Source: Streptomyces rubiginosohelvolus
GTDB taxonomy: Bacteria > Actinomycetota > Actinomycetes > Streptomycetales > Streptomycetaceae
Reading direction: 5' to 3'
Assembly: GCF_014649875.1 (NCBI RefSeq)
Contig: NZ_BMTW01000014.1
Span: 1 to 64,000 of the forward strand
Length of the DNA: 64,000 nt
Position numbers and translations under genes: made by a program. Positions 59,868 through 64,000 of this stretch are shown here, piece after piece (within the stretch, counting starts at the first letter, position 1; every line of letters starts with the position of its first letter). The notes under the pieces are model-generated. The model saw only the letters and a list, made by a program, of their open reading frames with translations, did not search any database and was not told where the DNA came from.

Positions 59868-60619
59868 GGCTGGCTGTCTCCCTCGGTGGCCGTGGCTGGA
59901 ACCTTCACCTTAGCCCCACCCCGATACCGCACCCAGGCGTAGAGGAACCCCGCCGCGAACCCGGCCACATGCGCCAGATACGCCACCCCCGGCCCGGCGT
60001 CCGCGCCCTGCGCCGCCGCCCACTGGAGCCCGAACCAGAAGATCAGCACGATCCAGGCGGGAAAACGCAGCGGCAGGAAGAAGAGGAACGGGAACAGGCT
60101 GGTCACCCGGGCCTTGGGGAAGAGGTACAGGAACGCGCCGAGCACCGCGGAGATCGCCCCCGACGCCCCGACCAGCGTCTGCTCGGAGTCCGCGTGCGCC
60201 GCCGCGTAACAGACCAGCGCCACATAGCCGCAGCCCACGTAGAACAGCGCGAACTGCGTCCGCCCCATGCGCTCCTCGGCCATCGCGCCGAACACGTACA
60301 GGAACAGCAGGTTCCCCAGCAGGTGCAGCCAGCTGCCGTGCACGAACAGCGCCGTGAACGGGGTGATCAGGGCGTGCGCGGAGCCCTCCCACAGTTCGGC
60401 GGGGATCACCCCCCACCGCTCGAAGTACGCGACCTGCGCGGCGAGCAGCGCCTCCTCGCTCCGGTGGGCGGCGCCGCCGAACCCGGAGAGCGGGCTGATC
60501 AGGAAGACCACCCCGCAGACACCGATCAGCCCGTACGTGACCGGGGCGCCGCTCGACACCGCCGCGTCCCGGATCCTGCCGGCCGTGGTCCGCCACTCGG
60601 CCTGCCGCCACTCGATCAT
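59864..60619 (-). CDS. Rhomboid family intramembrane serine protease
   Basis: The 251-residue protein has six to seven membrane helices with HGSWLHLLGNLLFLYVFG (helix 2 motif with conserved His and Asn), the catalytic serine in VGASGAISAVLGAFL, and the catalytic histidine in AYLAHVAGFAAGFLY. It cleaves membrane proteins inside the bilayer. The start ATG 60619 is the first in frame near the family beginning. Confidence 0.95.
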   Translation of the reverse strand: MIEWRQAEWRTTAGRIRDAAVSSGAPVTYGLIGVCGVVFLISPLSGFGGAAHRSEEALLAAQVAYFERWGVIPAELWEGSAHALITPFTALFVHGSWLHLLGNLLFLYVFGAMAEERMGRTQFALFYVGCGYVALVCYAAAHADSEQTLVGASGAISAVLGAFLYLFPKARVTSLFPFLFFLPLRFPAWIVLIFWFGLQWAAAQGADAGPGVAYLAHVAGFAAGFLYAWVRYRGGAKVKVPATATEGDSQP

Positions 60620-60813
60620 GTACAGAGCATGACGTACCGGTCGAGAACGGGATGGAGCGCCTCGCCGTGCCGATGCCTATACGCGAGGCCGTAGGGTTAC
60701 GCCAGGACTTCCGCAGTTCGACGGCGCACCGCGAGATCCTTGACGTAGACAGGTGGAGTCGCGGCGGCGCGCCCGGCGCGGGCTCCTGGAGACGACGAAA
60801 GAGGACGCACACG

Positions 60814-61056
60814 ATGACGACGGTTCCCCTGCCGACGGACTCGACCCGCTGGCGCTGCACCCTGTGCGGCAACCTCACGCGCTTCGACGTGACCCGCTCC
60901 TCCAAGGTCGTGGAGTACGTGCACCTCGACCTGGCCGGTGAGTCGAGTGTCGAGGAGCGGGAGGTCGTCAGTGAGACCATCGAGTCGGTCCGCTGTCGTT
61001 GGTGCAACGCGGTGGACCAGATCGAACTGGTGGACAGGCCGGGTGCCGCTTCCTGA
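60814..61056 (+). CDS. Small zinc-ribbon-like protein (80 aa)
   Basis: The 80-residue protein has two Cys pairs, RCTLCGN near residue 15 and RCRWCNA near 63, which should bind one zinc. AAAGAGGACG precedes the ATG 60814. The family is conserved in actinobacteria, function unknown to me. It lies 39 bases before the NYN-domain gene and may be co-transcribed. Confidence 0.85.
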   Translation: MTTVPLPTDSTRWRCTLCGNLTRFDVTRSSKVVEYVHLDLAGESSVEEREVVSETIESVRCRWCNAVDQIELVDRPGAAS

Positions 61057-61095
61057 GGGAGCGCACCCTTCGACATATCTATGGGGTGACGGACG

Positions 61096-62457
61096 GTGGA
61101 TCAGCCGACCAGCGGCGCCGGACCGGCCGATGAGGCCGACGGCGGTGCAGAGGCGCTCGGCCGTCCGCTGCCCGAGGGTGTGCGACGGCGGGTGATCGCG
61201 CTGGTCTCGGACGCCTTCGGCGCCCTGACCGTCGCCGAACTGCCCGCCCAGCTACGGCAGTACGCCCGGTTCACCCCGACCCGGCGGGCGAAGTTCGCGG
61301 GGAACGCGATGGCCGCCGCGCTGGAGAGCGACGCCGTCTTCCGGCAGCGGATCGGCGAGCGGCTCGGCCAGTCCCAGCCCGAGCTGACCGGTGCGCTGGA
61401 GGCGGGCGCGCCGCCCGCCGCCGCCGATCCCCTCGATGTGGCCGCGGCCGCCTATGTGCTGCGCCCGGTCGGCTGGGTCAAGCTGGTCGAATCGGCCGGC
61501 GAGGAGGTCCAGCGCGCCGACGCGGAACGGGCGGACGAGGAGACCCGGCGGGAACTGGACCAGCTGCGCGAGGAGCTGGAGCGGGCCCGCGCCCACACCC
61601 GTACCGAGACCGAGCGGCTGCGCACCGAGCTGGAGGCGGCCCGCAAGGAGGCCGAGTCGCTGCACCGCAAGCTGCGCAGCGCGCTCAGCGAGGTGAAGCG
61701 CGGCGAGGCCGCCCTGCGCCGCAGTGCCGCCGAGACCGACACCGTACGGGCCGAGTCGGCCGCCCAGCTCTCCGCCGTGGAGAGCGAGTCGCGCCGGCTC
61801 AAGGGGCGGCTGGGGGAGGCCGAGGCGGCCCTGGAGGCCAGCCGGCGCGCCGCCCGCGAGGGCCGCTCGGTGGAGGACATGCGGCTGCGGCTGCTCCTGG
61901 ACACCGTGCTGGACGCGGCCTCGGGGCTGCGCCGGGAGCTGGCGCTCCCTCCGGCGACCACGCATCCCGCCGACACCGTGGACGCGCTGGAGCCGGGCCG
62001 GATGTCGCCCAAGGACATCGCCGCGCGCGCTCTTTCGGAGACCGATCCGGCGCTGCTGGACCAGCTCCTCGCCCTGCCGCAGGCGCACCTCATCGTGGAC
62101 GGCTACAACGTCACCAAGACCGGCTATCCCCAGATGCCGCTGGAGAAGCAGCGGTTGCGGCTGCTGGGCGGGCTCTCCGTGCTCGCGGCGCAGACCGGCG
62201 CCGAGATGACCTGTGTCTTCGACGGGGCCGAACTGGCCGCCCCGGTGCTGCTCGCCCCGCCGCGCGGCGTCCGGGTGCTGTTCAGCAAGCCCGGCGTCAC
62301 GGCGGACGAGGTGATCCGTCAACTCGCCCGCGCGGAACCGCCCGGGCGGCCCGTGGTGGTCGTCTCCACCGACCGTGAGGTCGCGGACGGTGTGGCGAAG
62401 GCCGGGGCGCGGCCGGTCGCGTCCGTCTTGCTCCTCAAGCGCCTTTCACGCGTCTAA
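61096..62457 (+). CDS. NYN domain (YacP-like) putative RNase
   Basis: The 453-residue protein starts at GTG 61096. Residues 20-120 are helical, a coiled coil rich in Glu/Arg/Ala fills about 140-260 (EELERARAHTRTETERLRTELEAARKEAES), and the C-terminal NYN domain (HLIVDGYNVTKTGYPQMPLEKQRLRLLGG, TADEVIRQLARAEPPGRPVVVVSTDREVADG) carries the conserved acidic residues of PIN-like nucleases. It may cut RNA. The partner and target are unknown. Confidence 0.9.
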   Translation: MDQPTSGAGPADEADGGAEALGRPLPEGVRRRVIALVSDAFGALTVAELPAQLRQYARFTPTRRAKFAGNAMAAALESDAVFRQRIGERLGQSQPELTGALEAGAPPAAADPLDVAAAAYVLRPVGWVKLVESAGEEVQRADAERADEETRRELDQLREELERARAHTRTETERLRTELEAARKEAESLHRKLRSALSEVKRGEAALRRSAAETDTVRAESAAQLSAVESESRRLKGRLGEAEAALEASRRAAREGRSVEDMRLRLLLDTVLDAASGLRRELALPPATTHPADTVDALEPGRMSPKDIAARALSETDPALLDQLLALPQAHLIVDGYNVTKTGYPQMPLEKQRLRLLGGLSVLAAQTGAEMTCVFDGAELAAPVLLAPPRGVRVLFSKPGVTADEVIRQLARAEPPGRPVVVVSTDREVADGVAKAGARPVASVLLLKRLSRV

Positions 62458-62579
62458 AGGTTTTTGGGTGGCATGTGTGACATGCCGGATTTCTGGGAAC
62501 GTACCGTCAAGTCGCCGCTACACGCGGTGGGGTGAGAGTAAAGAGTTGCCTGGTGTGACGAGAAAAATCCTGTGAGGAT

Positions 62580-62609
62580 TTGAACTGATCACAAGATGGT
62601 CACTAGGGT
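62580..62609 (+). promoter_or_regulatory. Promoter of the NlpC/P60 gene
   Basis: TTGAAC (62580-62585), 18-base spacer, TAGGGT (62604-62609) is a good HrdB-type promoter. Transcription would begin near 62616 and give a leader of about 135 bases. Confidence 0.65.
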
Positions 62610-62616
62610 CAGGCCT

Positions 62617-62751
62617 CGAACCTTCGCACGGTTGATCACCCATTGGGGGTGGCGGCGAAGGAACCGCCGAGTCCGTCATGTGCACGGAGCCGGGGATTCT
62701 TTCCCCCACTTGCCCGGTAGGCGGCTCTGAGGAAGAAGGAGCTCGTCCTTC
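62617..62751 (+). promoter_or_regulatory. Probable ydaO-type (c-di-AMP) riboswitch leader
   Basis: The leader contains nested pairings: GGCGG/CCGCC (62651-62668), TCCGT/ACGGA (62672-62688), and GAGCC/GGCTC (62687-62727), with conserved-looking single strands GGAACC, CGGGGATTC and CGGTAGGCGG. Streptomyces NlpC/P60 cell-wall hydrolase genes commonly have ydaO riboswitches, and this sequence resembles the class from memory. I cannot align it formally. Confidence 0.62.
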
Positions 62752-63777
62752 GTGGCGTCCCACCGTCGTCCCAAGCAGCCGAGCCGCACCCGCGTGACCG
62801 TGCTCACCGCGACCGCCGCCGCGGCCGTGGCCCTGACCTCCCAGGCCGCCCACGCCGACCCCAAGCCGAGCAAGAGCGAAGTCAAGGCGAAGGTCGACAA
62901 GCTCTACCACGAGGCCGAGGCCGCCACCGAGAAGTACAACGGGGCCAAGGAGCAGCAGGACAACCTGAAGAAGGAAGTCGACGCGCTCCAGGACAAGGTC
63001 GCCCGCGGCCAGGCCGAGCTCAACACGCTCCGCACCGAGCTGGGTTCGATCGCCACCGCGCAGTACCGCTCCGGCGGCATCGACCCGTCGGTCGCCCTCT
63101 TCCTCGCCTCGGACCCGGACAGCTTCCTCGACCAGGCCTCCGCGCTCGACCAGCTGACGGTCAAGCAGACGGAAGCGCTGCAGAAGATCCAGTCCAAGCA
63201 GCGCACCCTCGCCCAGCAGCGCAAGGAGGCCCAGGACAAGCTCGGCGACCTCGCCGACGTCCGCAAGGCGCTCGGCGAGAACAAGAAGAAGTACCAGGGC
63301 AAGCTGGCCGACGCCCAGCAGCTCCTCAACACGCTGACGCAGGCCGAGCGGGCCAAGATGCAGCAGGACGAGCAGCGCGCCAGCCGTGCCGCCAGCGACC
63401 GGGTCGAACTCGGCAACGAGGCCCCCGCGTCCGGCCGTGGCGCCGCCGCCCTGAGCGCCGCCGCCACCCAGATCGGCAAGCCGTACGTCTCCGGCGGCTC
63501 CGGCCCCAACTCCTACGACTGCTCCGGACTGACGCAGTGGGCCTTCGCCCAGGCCGGCGTCTCCATCACCCGGACCACCTACACCCAGCAGCACGACGGC
63601 CAGCGGATCGGCCGCAGCCAGCTCAAGCCGGGCGACCTGGTCTTCTTCAACGGCCTGTCGCACGTCGGCTTCTACGCCGGCAACAACCAGATCCTGCACG
63701 CCCCGAAGCCGGGCACCGTCGTCCGCTACGAGTCGATGGACTACATGGGCACCTTCCAGTTCGGCGTCCGCGTCTGA
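62752..63777 (+). CDS. Secreted NlpC/P60 family peptidoglycan endopeptidase
   Basis: The 341-residue protein has a signal peptide (cleavage near residue 35, after AAHA), a long coiled coil at about 40-220, and an NlpC/P60 domain from about 228. The catalytic Cys is in SYDCSGLTQWAF, His in LSHVGFYAG, and the third polar residue in HAPKPG. Such enzymes cut D-Glu-mDAP bonds in the cell wall. AAGAAGGAG is upstream of GTG 62752. Confidence 0.95.
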   Translation: MASHRRPKQPSRTRVTVLTATAAAAVALTSQAAHADPKPSKSEVKAKVDKLYHEAEAATEKYNGAKEQQDNLKKEVDALQDKVARGQAELNTLRTELGSIATAQYRSGGIDPSVALFLASDPDSFLDQASALDQLTVKQTEALQKIQSKQRTLAQQRKEAQDKLGDLADVRKALGENKKKYQGKLADAQQLLNTLTQAERAKMQQDEQRASRAASDRVELGNEAPASGRGAAALSAAATQIGKPYVSGGSGPNSYDCSGLTQWAFAQAGVSITRTTYTQQHDGQRIGRSQLKPGDLVFFNGLSHVGFYAGNNQILHAPKPGTVVRYESMDYMGTFQFGVRV

Positions 63778-63843
63778 CCGGGCTGCGCTGGGCGGCACGC
63801 CGCGGCACGCCCGAACGAGGGAATCGCCGCGCACCACGCTGAC

Positions 63844-63887
63844 GCCCCCGCCCCGCCGGAGACCAAGGTCACCGGCGGGGCGGGGGC
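63844..63887 (+). terminator. Terminator of the NlpC/P60 gene
   Basis: A 16-base stem (GCCCCCGCCCCGCCGG and complement) extended by AGACC/GGTCA near the loop, followed by TTTTC. This is one of few hairpins in the window with a T-run. Confidence 0.9.
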
Positions 63888-63959
63888 TTTTCGGCCCCTC
63901 TCGCGCCCGCGGCACGGTCTTTGGCCTGTGCGTAGTCGTCCGATTACTGTCTGGCTGCT

Positions 63960-64000
63960 GTGCAGCTCCCGGACTCCGTCCGCCCGCCCCGGGCGGCAGG
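63960..64000 (+). CDS. Possible start of a further gene, cut by the window end
   Basis: A GTG at 63960 opens a frame (MQLPDSVRPPRAA) to the window end. There is no good ribosome binding site and too little sequence to judge. Confidence 0.2.
   Translation, partial: MQLPDSVRPPRAA

Noticed and set aside
1..64000. CRISPR array, tRNA, rRNA, insertion sequence or prophage
   Set aside because: I saw no regularly spaced repeats, no cloverleaf or CCA-type gene, and no transposase, integrase or phage gene.

Overview
The window is high-GC chromosomal DNA from a Streptomyces or close relative. The evidence is the strong GC bias at third codon positions, frequent GTG starts, many short stop-start overlaps, and long perfect hairpins between genes. 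Gene content and order (glnA, lipA/lipB, pyruvate/2-oxoglutarate dehydrogenase genes, cob genes, pspA, nadA, the cta/qcr respiratory genes, trpD) match, from memory, the conserved core of Streptomyces chromosomes. I see no insertion sequence, prophage, integron, CRISPR array, tRNA or rRNA. This is core chromosome, and the less ordinary content is mostly regulatory RNA, operators, domain fusions and small repeats.

Layout. 1-1.9 kb: a truncated gene, a chloramphenicol-phosphotransferase homologue, a GNAT acetyltransferase and a small cupin-like protein. 1.9-7.5 kb: glnA (type I glutamine synthetase) with a textbook GlnR operator, an RDD membrane protein, a DUF4191 membrane protein, a 66-residue protein, and the lipoate genes lipA and lipB. 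7.8-14.2 kb: a TPR regulator, an FAD amine-oxidase-like protein, a TIGR01777 epimerase, a GNAT enzyme, a DUF4240 protein and a WYL regulator. 14.3-23.1 kb: aceE (E1), a GntR/FCD regulator, the two-lipoyl-domain E2 (sucB), E3 (lpd) and pepA. With lipA/lipB this is a 2-oxoacid dehydrogenase and lipoylation neighbourhood.

23.3-28.3 kb: lower-ligand cobalamin genes cobS, cobT and cobU, the last fused to a metallo-beta-lactamase-like domain, with two membrane proteins between them. 28.4-34.8 kb: a small conserved protein, a lipoprotein HtrA-like protease, a methyltransferase with an apparent CTG start, a DUF3043 protein, pspA-pspAA and a NarL-type two-component system. 35-40.4 kb: an AcrB-like RND transporter and a large TPR protein. 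40.6-46.9 kb: nadA divergent from an A-type iron-sulfur carrier, an anchored extracytoplasmic protein, a PfkB sugar kinase and a cysteine desulfurase-TusA fusion.

47.2-56.5 kb: the aerobic respiratory block ctaC-ctaD-ctaF, an L,D-transpeptidase, an atypical receiver protein, then ctaE-qcrC-qcrA-qcrB, which together supply the cytochrome bcc-aa3 branch. 56.7-64 kb: trpD, a SAM-IV riboswitch with a 6-residue leader ORF upstream of a class V aminotransferase/cysteine-desulfurase-like gene, a rhomboid protease with an Lrp/AsnC ligand-binding protein, a zinc-ribbon protein, a NYN-domain nuclease, and a secreted NlpC/P60 endopeptidase behind a probable c-di-AMP riboswitch leader.

The observations most worth testing are the mini-ORF behind the SAM-IV aptamer, the palindrome lying on the aceE promoter, the perfect palindrome across the ctaE start codon, the inverted repeat between nadA and the iron-sulfur carrier, the CTG start coupled by a CTGA overlap, and the recurrent in-phase microduplications at gene 3' ends. 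I did not find a clearly new multi-gene system.
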